Source: DASSSQ01 sp963839285 (GTDB lineage: Bacteria; Actinomycetota; Thermoleophilia; Gaiellales; Gaiellaceae). From it: a stretch of DNA of 64,000 nt. Location: assembly GCA_963839285.1 (NCBI GenBank), contig CAWIUN010000010.1, positions 1-64,000 on the forward strand. The letters run 5' to 3'. Position numbers and translations under genes: made by a program. This document shows, piece by piece, positions 19,684 through 28,127 of the stretch (position 1 is the stretch's first letter; every line of letters starts with the position of its first letter). The notes under the pieces were generated by a model. The model had not been told where the DNA came from, did not search any database, and was given only the letters and a program-made list of their open reading frames with translations.

Positions 19684-20581
19684 CGGCTGCGCGGGCCGCG
19701 GCCTCGTAGACCGGGTCGCGCGCGTAGCGGTCGAGCTCGTCCGAGAGCGTCTCGCTCGGGCTCGGCGCCTGCCCCGGCGGGAACGGCGCCGGCCGCCCGT
19801 CCAGCTCGATCCCGGTCAGGACGTCGCCGGGCTCGTGCTCGAGCTCGAGCTCGGTGCCGAGGCGGGAGCGGAGCCAGCCGTGCAGCAGGCACGCCTGCGC
19901 CTTCGTCCCGTGCACCCTGATCCGGCGCACGTCCGCGACCTGCGGCCAGAGCGACGCGAGCAGCGCCCGCCAGCGCCCGGTCCGGGCCCAGGCGATGTCG
20001 GAGGCGGCGACCCGCGGGAAGACCTCGGCGAGGCCGGCGTAGGCGCCGGGCAGGTCGTCCCACTCGGTCGAGTCGACGATCAGCCGGTCGGCGACCTCGA
20101 CGAGGCCCTCGAAGGCGGGCCCGCCGAACGGCGGCTGTCCGCGCCAGCGGAGGAAGACCGGCAGGTCGGAGACGAGCAGCGGCTCGACGACGCTGCGCGC
20201 GGCGCCGGCGGCGCGCCCGTGCAGGTGCAGCTCGGCGACCTCGGTCACGACCGTCCGCTCGAGCCCCTGCAGGCTCGCGCGCTGCACCGTCGCCTCGGCG
20301 TCGACGCGGTCGAACGGGTCGTCGGGATGCGGCACGAGCAGGAGCGTCCGCGACGGGTGCAGCTCCGCCATCCCGTGCAGCGCCTCCCAGGCGCGGTCGA
20401 GCCACGCGGGCGGCGCCCAGGCCATGTGCGTCATCACGCTCGTGCGCAGGAAGGGCTCGCCGCCGGGCGCGCCGAGCCGGTCGCGCAGCTCGGCGAGCGC
20501 CCGGTCGACCCGCGTCAGCGAGACGTCCTCGCCCGACCAGGTGAGCGTCTCCGGCGGCTCCGGCTCTAGTGCCTGCGCCAC
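19673..20581 (-). CDS. opcA: Glucose-6-phosphate dehydrogenase assembly protein OpcA
   Basis: 302 residues. OpcA features: RTSVMTHMAWAP, LHPSRTLLLVPHPDD, SDLPVFLRWRGQPPFG, IVDSTEWDD and IAWARTGRWRALLASL. In actinobacteria and cyanobacteria OpcA activates or assembles Zwf. The GTG start overlaps the zwf stop by 16 nt, and GGCAGG precedes it. It is the last gene of the pentose-phosphate operon. Confidence 0.92.
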   Translation of the reverse strand: MAQALEPEPPETLTWSGEDVSLTRVDRALAELRDRLGAPGGEPFLRTSVMTHMAWAPPAWLDRAWEALHGMAELHPSRTLLLVPHPDDPFDRVDAEATVQRASLQGLERTVVTEVAELHLHGRAAGAARSVVEPLLVSDLPVFLRWRGQPPFGGPAFEGLVEVADRLIVDSTEWDDLPGAYAGLAEVFPRVAASDIAWARTGRWRALLASLWPQVADVRRIRVHGTKAQACLLHGWLRSRLGTELELEHEPGDVLTGIELDGRPAPFPPGQAPSPSETLSDELDRYARDPVYEAAARAAVSA

Positions 20582-22089
20582 GACCTGCCGTCCCGGTGCA
20601 CGAGCTCGTCCGCCCCGTGCGGGCCCCAGCCGCCGGCCTCGTAGTTCGGGAAGGCGGGCCGGTCGCGGCGCCAGGCGGCGACGATCGCGTCGACGAGCGA
20701 CCACTGCTCCTCGACCTCGTCGGTGCGGGTGAAGAGGGTCGCGTCGCCGAGCATCGCGTCGAGGATCAGGCGCTCGTACGCCTCGGGCAGGCTCTGCCGG
20801 AACGAGCCGCCGTAGAGGAAGTCCATGTGCACCGTGCGGATCGTCATCCCCGCGCCCGGCACCTTGGCGCCGATCGCGAGCGAGACGCCCTCGTCGGGCT
20901 GGATGTGGATCAGGAGCACGTTCGGGCGCAGGCCCTCCGCGGACGAGTCCTCGAACGGCGGGTGCGGCGCGCGCTTGAACTGGATCGCGATCGTCGTCTC
21001 CCGGCGCGCGAGCCGCTTGCCGGCGCGGACGTAGAACGGCGTGTCCGCCCAGCGCCAGTTGTCGACGTAGAGCTTCGCGGCCACGTAGGTCTCCGTCTGC
21101 GACTCGGGGGCGACGTCCTCCTCGTCGCGGTAGCCGGGCACCGGCTTGCCCTCGACGAAGCCGGCGCCGTACTGGCCGCGGACGACGCTCTTCGGGCCGG
21201 GCGTGTGCAGCGCCTTCAGCACCTTCACCTTCTCGTTGCGCACCGACTCGGCCGTGAAGTCGATCGGCGGCTCCATCGCCGTCAGCGCCACGAGCTGCAG
21301 CAGGTGGTTCTGGAAGATGTCGCGGATCGCGCCGGCCTGCTCGTAGAAGCCGGCGCGGCCCTCGATCCCGATCGACTCCGCGACGGTGATCTGGACGTGG
21401 TCGATGAACTGCCGGTTCCAGATCGGCTCGAAGATGCCGTTCGCGAACCGCAGCGCCAGCATGTTCTGCACCGTCTCCTTGCCGAGGTAGTGGTCGATCC
21501 GGAAGATCTCCGCCTCCTCGAAGTCGGCCTGCAGGAGCGCGTTCAGCTCGCGCGCGGAGGCGAGGTCGCGGCCGAACGGCTTCTCGACGATCAGCCGCGT
21601 CCAGCCCTCGCCGGCGCGGTGGGCGGCGATCCCGCGCACGACCGTCTCGAAGGCGCCCGGCGGGATCGCGAGGTAGTAGAGGCGGTTGCCGCGGGTGCCG
21701 CGCTCCTCGTCGAGGCGGGCGAGCGTCGCCGCCAGCTCGTCGAAGCCCTGCGCCTCGCCGAAGTCGGCCGTGACGTAGTGCATCCCCGCGGCGAGCGACT
21801 CCCAGGCGTCGTCGCGGAACGGGTCGCGGGCGAACTGCTGCACGGCGTCCTTCATCCGGGCGCGGAAGTCGTCGTCCGACTCGGGCGTGCGCGCGACGCC
21901 GACGACGGCGAACCGCTCCGGCAGCAGGCCGCGGAAGGCGAGCGCGTAGAGGGCGGGCAGCAGCTTGCGGCGGGTCAGGTCGCCCGAGGCGCCGAAGATC
22001 GTCAGCACGCAGGGCTCCGGCGTGCGCCGCAGCCGCAGCCCCTCGAGCAGCGGGTTCTCCTGCTCGGTCGGCTGCACCGTCTCGGTCAT
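20566..22089 (-). CDS. zwf: Glucose-6-phosphate 1-dehydrogenase
   Basis: 507 residues, full length. NADP-binding FGASGDLTRRKLLPALY, the active-site signature RIDHYLGKETVQNMLALRFAN with catalytic His, and VEKPFGRDL. It oxidises glucose 6-phosphate to 6-phosphogluconolactone and makes NADPH. The ATG overlaps the gnd stop (ATGA). It is followed by its assembly factor opcA. No 6-phosphogluconolactonase gene is seen in the operon. Confidence 0.97.
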   Translation of the reverse strand: MTETVQPTEQENPLLEGLRLRRTPEPCVLTIFGASGDLTRRKLLPALYALAFRGLLPERFAVVGVARTPESDDDFRARMKDAVQQFARDPFRDDAWESLAAGMHYVTADFGEAQGFDELAATLARLDEERGTRGNRLYYLAIPPGAFETVVRGIAAHRAGEGWTRLIVEKPFGRDLASARELNALLQADFEEAEIFRIDHYLGKETVQNMLALRFANGIFEPIWNRQFIDHVQITVAESIGIEGRAGFYEQAGAIRDIFQNHLLQLVALTAMEPPIDFTAESVRNEKVKVLKALHTPGPKSVVRGQYGAGFVEGKPVPGYRDEEDVAPESQTETYVAAKLYVDNWRWADTPFYVRAGKRLARRETTIAIQFKRAPHPPFEDSSAEGLRPNVLLIHIQPDEGVSLAIGAKVPGAGMTIRTVHMDFLYGGSFRQSLPEAYERLILDAMLGDATLFTRTDEVEEQWSLVDAIVAAWRRDRPAFPNYEAGGWGPHGADELVHRDGRSWRRH

Positions 22090-23069
22090 GCCGGCTTCTC
22101 GAGGTGGCCGCCGAAGGCGTTCCGCATCGCCGAGAGGACGCGGTTTCCGAACTCGGCCTCGCCGCGGGAGCCGAAGCGCTCGTAGAGGGCGGCCGAGAGC
22201 ACCGGCGCGGGCACCGACTCGTCGACGGCGGCCTGCACGGTCCAGCGGCCCTCGCCCGAGTCGGAGACGCGGCCCGCGTAGCCGTCGAGACCGGGCGAGT
22301 CGTGCAGCGCCTGGGCGGTCAGGTCGAGCAGCCAGGAGGCGATCACCGAGCCGCGCCGCCAGACCTCGGCGACGGCGCCGACGTCGAGCTCGTAGCGGTA
22401 GCGCTCCGGGTTGCGGAGCGGCGTCGTCTCGGCGTCGTGCTCCTGCTCGTGGAGGCCCACGTTTGCGTGCTCGAGGATGTTCAGGCCCTCCGCGTAGGCC
22501 TGCATGACGCCGTACTCGATCCCGTTGTGCACCATCTTGACGAAGTGCCCCGCGCCGACCGGGCCGCAGTGGAGCCAGCCCCGCTCCTCGGGCGCGGGCT
22601 CGCCCTCGCGCCCCGGCGTGCGCTCCGCCGCCTCGACGCCGGGGGCGAGCGACTCGAAGACCGGGCGCAGCCGCTCGACCGCCTCGACGTCGCCGCCGAC
22701 CATCAGGCAGTAGCCGCGGGCGAGGCCCCAGACGCCGCCGCTCGTGCCGACGTCGACCCAGTGGATCCCGCGCCCGCGCAGCTCGCCGGCGCGGCGCAGG
22801 TCGTCGACGTAGTAGGAGTTGCCGCCGTCGACGATCGCGTCGCCCTCCGCGAGGTGGGGCCCGAGCTCGGCGACGACCGCGTCGACGATCCCGGCGGGGA
22901 CCATCAGCCAGACCGAGCGCGGCGGCTCGAGCTGGGCGGCGAGCTCCTCGAGCGAGCCCGCGGTCGACTCCACGTTCGGGTCGAAGGTCGCGACCTCGTG
23001 CCCGCGTGCGCGGAGCCGCTCGCTCATGTTCGCGCCCATCCGGCCGAGGCCGACCATGCCCAGCTGCAT
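22086..23069 (-). CDS. gnd: 6-Phosphogluconate dehydrogenase, decarboxylating (short form)
   Basis: 327 residues, the short GndA/YqeC-like form rather than the about 470-residue enzyme. GMVGLGRMGANMSERL (dinucleotide binding), DGGNSYYVDDLRR, VDVGTSGGVWGLARGYCLMVGG and GHFVKMVHNGIEYGVMQAYAEG (catalytic Lys). It turns 6-phosphogluconate into ribulose 5-phosphate. ATG at 23069 has GGAGG at 7 nt. A 106-bp spacer with two palindromes separates it from pgi, so it may also have an internal promoter. Confidence 0.95.
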   Translation of the reverse strand: MQLGMVGLGRMGANMSERLRARGHEVATFDPNVESTAGSLEELAAQLEPPRSVWLMVPAGIVDAVVAELGPHLAEGDAIVDGGNSYYVDDLRRAGELRGRGIHWVDVGTSGGVWGLARGYCLMVGGDVEAVERLRPVFESLAPGVEAAERTPGREGEPAPEERGWLHCGPVGAGHFVKMVHNGIEYGVMQAYAEGLNILEHANVGLHEQEHDAETTPLRNPERYRYELDVGAVAEVWRRGSVIASWLLDLTAQALHDSPGLDGYAGRVSDSGEGRWTVQAAVDESVPAPVLSAALYERFGSRGEAEFGNRVLSAMRNAFGGHLEKPA

Positions 23070-23089
23070 CACGCCACCTCCGCGAGATA

Positions 23090-23104
23090 GTGACAGTTCG
23101 TCAC
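23090..23104. repeat. GTGAC-N5-GTCAC palindrome, copy 1
   Basis: gtgacagttcgtcac lies in the pgi-gnd spacer. It pairs with a second copy 67 bp away. Related palindromes occur at 39845, 62167 and 62191. Confidence 0.7.
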
Positions 23105-23156
23105 GAGGACTTCGCCGCCGCCGACCTTGTGCCGATGCCGGGATCCCGCCGAGCTC

Positions 23157-23171
23157 GTGACAGATTGTCAC
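23157..23171. repeat. GTGAC-N5-GTCAC palindrome, copy 2
   Basis: gtgacagattgtcac lies 5 bp beyond the pgi stop codon. With copy 1 it brackets about 52 bp of unassigned sequence between pgi and gnd. Confidence 0.7.
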
Positions 23172-23175
23172 GAGG

Positions 23176-24519
23176 TCAGAGCTCCTCGAGGCGCACACGG
23201 CAGACGCGGCGGCCACGCTCCTGCAGCGCGGCGAAGTCGCCGGCCGCCTGCGCCCGGATCAGCCTCCCGAAGCCGTAGCGCTGCCCCGGGATCGGCAGCT
23301 CCTCGCCGGTGTCGTCGACGACCTGGACGGCGATGCAGGTGTTCGGCCCGCCCTTGTGCAGCTGACCGGTCGAGTGCAGGTAGCGCGGGCCGAGCCCCTG
23401 CGTGACGACGCAGCCGGTGCCGAGCGCCCGGCGGACGAGCGGTGCGAGCGCGCCCTCGTTCGCCGGGTCGACGAACGCCTGGATCGCGACGTAGTCCGGC
23501 GGCTTCGCCGCGGCGAGCAGCTCGTCGAGCGAGCCCTCCGGCTCGACCGAGGGCTCCTCGCCCGACTCGAGGATCTGCTTCGTCCGGTCCTTCGCCGCCT
23601 GCACGTCGGGCTGGTCGAACGGGTTGATGCCGAGGATCGCGCCGGCGATCGCGGTCGCGAACTCCCAGCGGAAGAACTCCGCGCCGAGGTCGTACGGGTC
23701 GGCGAGCTCGACCTTCGCGCCCTGGCGGTCGGGCCCCTGCGGCCGCTCGCCCGGGGCGGGGACGAGCCCCTTGCCGTCCTTGCCCGTCGACTCCGCGAGC
23801 AGCTGCTCGACCCAGAGGCCGAAGCCGCCGGGCGCGTCGACGCAGACCTTGTCGCGCCCCTCCTCCCAGCCGCGGCCGAGCTCGAGCCCGAGCGCGAGGC
23901 CGGGGTTGTCGCGGCTCTCGCACGCCTCGCGCATCCGCTCGGCGCGCCCGAGCAGCTCGCCGAGGTCGATGCCCATCAGCGCCGCCGGGACGATGCCGAA
24001 GGCCGACAGCGCCGAGTAGCGCCCGCCGATCGTGGGCTCGCCGTGGAAGAGCCCGCGGAAGCCCCGCTCCCGCGCCAGCGCCTCGAGCGGCGAGCCGGGA
24101 TCGGTGATCGCGGCGAAGTTCGCCCCGTCGCGGAGCGTGTCCCAGAAGTGGGCGAGCTGCGAGAGCGTCTCGGTCGTGCCGCCGGACTTCGAGGCGGCCA
24201 CGAAGAGCGTCCGCCCGACGTCGAGCTCGGCCTCGAGCGCGCGGATCGCGGCGGGATGGGTGGTGTCGAGGACGTGGAAGCTGACCGAGTCGAAGGCCTG
24301 CCGCATCACCTCCGGCGCGAGGCTCGAGCCGCCCATCCCGAGCAGGACGACGTCCGTGAAGGTGTCCGCGACCGACTCGGCGAAGGCGTCGAGCTCGCCG
24401 GCCGCCTGCCGCATCCGCCCCGGCTCGTCGAGCCAGCCGAGCCAGCGCGCCTCGTCGCGGCCCGTCCACGTCGACGACTCGCGGGCCCAGATCCCCCTGA
24501 CCAGCTCCTCCGGATCCAT
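23176..24519 (-). CDS. pgi: Glucose-6-phosphate isomerase
   Basis: 447 residues. SIS-fold motifs: LLGMGGSSLAPEVMRQAF, VAASKSGGTTETLSQLAHFW, the PGI signature around NPFDQPDVQAAKDRTK, and HSTGQLHKGGPNT (catalytic His/Lys region). Length and motifs match the isomerase half of the transaldolase-isomerase fusions found in some bacteria; here the two are separate, with 3 nt between the tal stop and the pgi ATG. It links fructose 6-phosphate back to glucose 6-phosphate. Confidence 0.93.
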   Translation of the reverse strand: MDPEELVRGIWARESSTWTGRDEARWLGWLDEPGRMRQAAGELDAFAESVADTFTDVVLLGMGGSSLAPEVMRQAFDSVSFHVLDTTHPAAIRALEAELDVGRTLFVAASKSGGTTETLSQLAHFWDTLRDGANFAAITDPGSPLEALARERGFRGLFHGEPTIGGRYSALSAFGIVPAALMGIDLGELLGRAERMREACESRDNPGLALGLELGRGWEEGRDKVCVDAPGGFGLWVEQLLAESTGKDGKGLVPAPGERPQGPDRQGAKVELADPYDLGAEFFRWEFATAIAGAILGINPFDQPDVQAAKDRTKQILESGEEPSVEPEGSLDELLAAAKPPDYVAIQAFVDPANEGALAPLVRRALGTGCVVTQGLGPRYLHSTGQLHKGGPNTCIAVQVVDDTGEELPIPGQRYGFGRLIRAQAAGDFAALQERGRRVCRVRLEEL

Positions 24520-24522
24520 CGA

Positions 24523-25632
24523 CTAGGCGGTCACGAGCCGCTCGCGCTTCTCGCGGATCCCCTCGAGCAGCTCGGCGAACGAGTCGGCGAACTTCTGGAC
24601 GCCCTCCGCCTCGAGCGTCTCGACGACGTCGTCGTAGTCGACCCCGGCGGCCGCGAGCTCGTCGAGCAGCGCCCGCGCCTCGTCGAGCCCCTCGCAGGCG
24701 GTCGCGCCGCGCACCTCGCCGTGGTCCTGGAAGGCGCGGAGCGTCTCCTCGGGCATCGTGTTGACGGTGTCCGGGGCGATCAGCTCCTCGACGTAGAGGA
24801 CGTCGCGGTAGGCGGGGTTCTTGGTCGAGGTCGAGGCCCAGAGGCAGCGCTGCGGCGTCGCGCCCTTGGAGGCGAGGTACTCCCAGCGCTCGCCCGAGTA
24901 GGCCTCCTGCCAGTGCGCGTACGCGAGCTTCGCGTTCGCGACCGCGAGCCGGCCCTCGAGCTCGTCGTGGCCGCCGATCGCCTCGAGGCGCGCGTCGGCC
25001 TCGCTGTCGACGCGGCTGACGAAGAAGCTGGCGACGGAGGCGACCCGCCGCGGGTCGCCGCCCGCGGCGACGAGCCGCTCGAGCCCGCGGATGTGCGCCT
25101 CGACGACCTCGCGGTAGCGCTGCAGGCTGAAGATCAGCGTCACGTTGATCGACTTGCCGTGCGCGATCACGTCCTCGATCGCGGCCAGGCCGGGACGCGT
25201 CGCCGGGATCTTGACGAGCAGGTTGGGGCGGTCGATCTCGGCGTGGAAGCGCATCGCCTGCTCGAAGGTCGCCTCGGTCTCGTAGGCGAGCGTCGGGTCG
25301 ACCTCGATCGAGACGTAGCCGTCCTGCCCGTCGCCGTCGTCCCAGACCTCGCGCAGCAGGTCGCACGCGTCGGCCACGTCGCGCTCGGCGAGGCGGATGA
25401 AGGTCTCGCCGACGTCGAGCCCTTCGTCGGCGCACTCCTTCAGCTGCTCGTCGTAGGCCTCGCCCGAGGCGATCGCCTTCTGGAAGATCGTCGGGTTCGA
25501 GGTCACGCCGACGACGGCGTCCTCCTTCATCATCCGCGCGAGCCCGCCGCCGTGGACGAGGTCGCGCGAGAGCGTGTCGATCCAGACGGAGACCCCGGCC
25601 TCCGAGAGCTCGTGCAGGCGCGATTCAGCCAT
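24523..25632 (-). CDS. tal: Transaldolase
   Basis: 369 residues. Motifs: GVSVWIDTLSRDLV, AVVGVTSNPTIFQKAI, PNLLVKIPATRPGL (Schiff-base lysine in VKIPAT), INVTLIFSLQRY and LWASTSTKNPAY. It moves a dihydroxyacetone unit between sugar phosphates. It overlaps rpiB by 8 nt upstream and is followed at once by pgi, so it is operonic. Confidence 0.96.
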   Translation of the reverse strand: MAESRLHELSEAGVSVWIDTLSRDLVHGGGLARMMKEDAVVGVTSNPTIFQKAIASGEAYDEQLKECADEGLDVGETFIRLAERDVADACDLLREVWDDGDGQDGYVSIEVDPTLAYETEATFEQAMRFHAEIDRPNLLVKIPATRPGLAAIEDVIAHGKSINVTLIFSLQRYREVVEAHIRGLERLVAAGGDPRRVASVASFFVSRVDSEADARLEAIGGHDELEGRLAVANAKLAYAHWQEAYSGERWEYLASKGATPQRCLWASTSTKNPAYRDVLYVEELIAPDTVNTMPEETLRAFQDHGEVRGATACEGLDEARALLDELAAAGVDYDDVVETLEAEGVQKFADSFAELLEGIREKRERLVTA

Positions 25633-26083
25633 TCGCCATCTCCCTTTCCATCGCTTCGACCTTTTCCAACCGCTTCACGTAGCGCTCGCCGCCGTCGAAC
25701 GCCGCCGCCACGAAGGCGCGGACGAGCTCGGCCGCGAGCGACGGCCCGACCACCTCGGAGCCGAGGCAGAGCACGTTCATGTCGTCGTGCTCGACGCCCT
25801 GGTGGGCGGAGTAGGCGTCGTGGCAGACCGAGGCGCGGATGCCGGCGATCTTGCAGGCGCTGACCGCGGCGCCGACGCCGGAGCCGCAGACGAGCACCCC
25901 GCGCTCGGCGAAGCCGGCGCGCAGCGACTCGCCCACCTCGCGCGCCTTGTCCGGGTAGTCGATCCGCACCTCGTCCGAGTCGGTGCCGAGGTCGACCACC
26001 TCGTGCCCGCCGGTCGCGAGCTCCGCCAGCACCGCCTCGCGCAGCTGGACGCCGCGGTGGTCGAAGGCGACGGCGACCCTCAC
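25625..26083 (-). CDS. rpiB: Ribose-5-phosphate isomerase B
   Basis: 152 residues, RpiB/LacAB fold. AVAFDHRGVQLREAV, GTDSDEVRIDYPDKA, GVLVCGSGVGAAVSACK (catalytic Cys and anion hole) and NVLCLGSEVVGPSLA. It interconverts ribose and ribulose 5-phosphate. GTG start; 34 bp downstream of tkt; overlaps tal. Confidence 0.95.
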   Translation of the reverse strand: MRVAVAFDHRGVQLREAVLAELATGGHEVVDLGTDSDEVRIDYPDKAREVGESLRAGFAERGVLVCGSGVGAAVSACKIAGIRASVCHDAYSAHQGVEHDDMNVLCLGSEVVGPSLAAELVRAFVAAAFDGGERYVKRLEKVEAMEREMANG

Positions 26084-26117
26084 CGCGCCGGCTCCCGGAG
26101 CTCGCGCCTCGGCGTGC

Positions 26118-28127
26118 TCACGCGACGCGCCCCAGCAGCGCGGCGGCGCGGTCGGCGATCGCGTCGGCCCTGTAGCCGAGCCGCTCCAGCACCTCGGTGC
26201 CGGGCGCGGAGGCGCCGAAGCGCTCCAGCGAGACGACGTCGCCGCGGTCGCCGACCCAGCGGTGCCAGCCGAGGCCGACGCCGGGCTCGACCGCGAGCCG
26301 GGCGCCGACGTGCGGCGGCAGCACCTCGTCGCGGTAGGCGCGCGGCTGCGCCTCGAAGAGCTCCCAGCAGGGCATCGAGACGACGCGGACGGCGGTGCCG
26401 TCGCCGGCGAGCCGCCGCCCCGCCTCGAGCGTGACGCCGACCTCGGCCCCGGTCGCGATCAGGATCAGGTCGGGCTCGCCCTCGCCCGAGTCCCAGAGCG
26501 CGTAGGCGCCGCGCTCGAGCCCGCTCGCCGGCGCGAGCTCGGAGCGGTCGAGCGTCGGCACCTTCTGCCGCGAGAGGGCGAGCGCGACCGGCCCGTCCTC
26601 CCGCTCGAGCGCGACCTTCCAGGCGACGGCGGTCTCGTTCGCGTCGGCGGGCCGCACGAACCAGAGGTTCGGGATCGCCCGCAGCGCCGCGTAGTGCTCG
26701 ACCGGCTGGTGCGTCGGCCCGTCCTCGCCGAGGCCGACCGAGTCGTGCGTCCAGACCCAGACGACGGGCAGCCCCATCAGCGCCGAGAGCCGCACGGCCG
26801 GGCGCATGTAGTCGGAGAAGATCAGGAAGGTCGAGCCGTAGGGCTTGACGATCCCTCCGTGGACGGCGGCGCCGTTGACGATCGAGCCCATCGCGTGCTC
26901 GCGGATGCCGAAGGCGACGTTCCGCCCGGACTGCGTCGCCGAGAAGAGGCCGCCGCCGACGAACTCCGTCTTCGTCGACTCGACGAGGTCGGCCGCGCCG
27001 CCGATCATCGTCGGCGTGAACGGCTTGAACGCCTGCATGACCGCCTTGCCGGCGTCGCGCGTGGCGAGCGACTCGCCCGCCTCCCACTGCGGCAGCGCCT
27101 CGGCGAAGCCGGCCTGCGGCCGCCCGCTCCAGGCGCGGTCCCACTCCTCGCGCACGGCCGGGAACGCCGCCGACCAGCGCTCGAAGCGGTCCTTCCACTC
27201 CTGCTCGGCCTCGATGCCACGCTCGGTCTGCGCCATGTGCTCGTAGACGTCCGGCTCGACGGCGAAGGACGCGTCCGGGTCGAAGCCCATCACCTCCTTC
27301 GTCGCCCGCACCTCGTCGGCGCCGAGCGGCGAGCCGTGCGAGGCGGACGTGTCGACGGCGTGCGGCGCCGGGAAGGCGATGTGCGAGCGGACGACGATCA
27401 TCGACGGCCGACCTGCCTCGTCCTGGGCGGCGCGGATCGCCTCGCGCAGCGCGTCCAGGTCCTCGACGTCGTCGACGCGCTGGACGTGCCAGCCCTGCGC
27501 CTCGAGCCGCCTGCCCCGGTCCTCGACCGAGAAGGAGACCGCGGTCGTGCCGTCGATCGTGATCCGGTTGTCGTCGTAGAAGTAGACGAGCTTGCCGAGC
27601 CCGAGCTGGCCGGCGATCGAGGCGGCCTCGTTGGAGACGCCCTCCATCATGTCGCCGTCCGAGCAGATGCAGTAGACGCGGTGGTCGACGATCTCGTGGC
27701 CGGGCCGGTTGAAGCGGTCGGCGAGGAAGCGCTCCGCGACCGCCATGCCGACGCCGTTCGCGAAGCCCTGGCCGAGCGGGCCGGTCGTCGTCTCGATCCC
27801 CGGCGTCAGGAAGTGCTCGGGATGCCCGGGCGTGATCGACTCCCACTGCCGGAAGCGCTTCAGCTCCTCGAGCGAGAGGTTGTAGCCGGTCAGGTGCAGG
27901 GTCGAGTACTGGAGGATGCAGGCGTGGCCCGCCGAGAGGACGAAGCGGTCGCGGTCGGCCCAGCCCGGGTCGGAGGGGCTGTGCCTCATCACCTCGGTGT
28001 AGAGGAGGTAGGCGAGCGGCGCGAGGGCCATCGCGGTGCCGGGGTGGCCCGCGTTCGCCTGCTGCACCGCGTCCATCGAGAGGGCGCGAATCGTGTCGAT
28101 CGACCTGCGGCGGAGCTCGGCGGTCAC
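26118..28127 (-). CDS. tkt: Transketolase
   Basis: 669 residues, full length. NAGHPGTAMALAPLAYLLY, GPLGQGFANGVGMAVAER, thiamine-diphosphate site CSDGDMMEGVSNEAASIAG with YFYDDNRITIDG, and the pyrimidine domain AFGIREHAMGSIVNG. It transfers two-carbon units between sugar phosphates. GTG at 28127 has AAGGAG at 5 nt and overlaps the FGGY kinase stop (GTGA). Confidence 0.97.
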   Translation of the reverse strand: MTAELRRRSIDTIRALSMDAVQQANAGHPGTAMALAPLAYLLYTEVMRHSPSDPGWADRDRFVLSAGHACILQYSTLHLTGYNLSLEELKRFRQWESITPGHPEHFLTPGIETTTGPLGQGFANGVGMAVAERFLADRFNRPGHEIVDHRVYCICSDGDMMEGVSNEAASIAGQLGLGKLVYFYDDNRITIDGTTAVSFSVEDRGRRLEAQGWHVQRVDDVEDLDALREAIRAAQDEAGRPSMIVVRSHIAFPAPHAVDTSASHGSPLGADEVRATKEVMGFDPDASFAVEPDVYEHMAQTERGIEAEQEWKDRFERWSAAFPAVREEWDRAWSGRPQAGFAEALPQWEAGESLATRDAGKAVMQAFKPFTPTMIGGAADLVESTKTEFVGGGLFSATQSGRNVAFGIREHAMGSIVNGAAVHGGIVKPYGSTFLIFSDYMRPAVRLSALMGLPVVWVWTHDSVGLGEDGPTHQPVEHYAALRAIPNLWFVRPADANETAVAWKVALEREDGPVALALSRQKVPTLDRSELAPASGLERGAYALWDSGEGEPDLILIATGAEVGVTLEAGRRLAGDGTAVRVVSMPCWELFEAQPRAYRDEVLPPHVGARLAVEPGVGLGWHRWVGDRGDVVSLERFGASAPGTEVLERLGYRADAIADRAAALLGRVA

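Noticed and set aside
23090..23104. GTGAC-N5-GTCAC as a CRP/FNR site
   Set aside because: CRP-type sites read TGTGA-N6-TCACA; here GTGA and TCAC are 7 apart, and copies lie inside coding sequence. Kept only as a repeat family.
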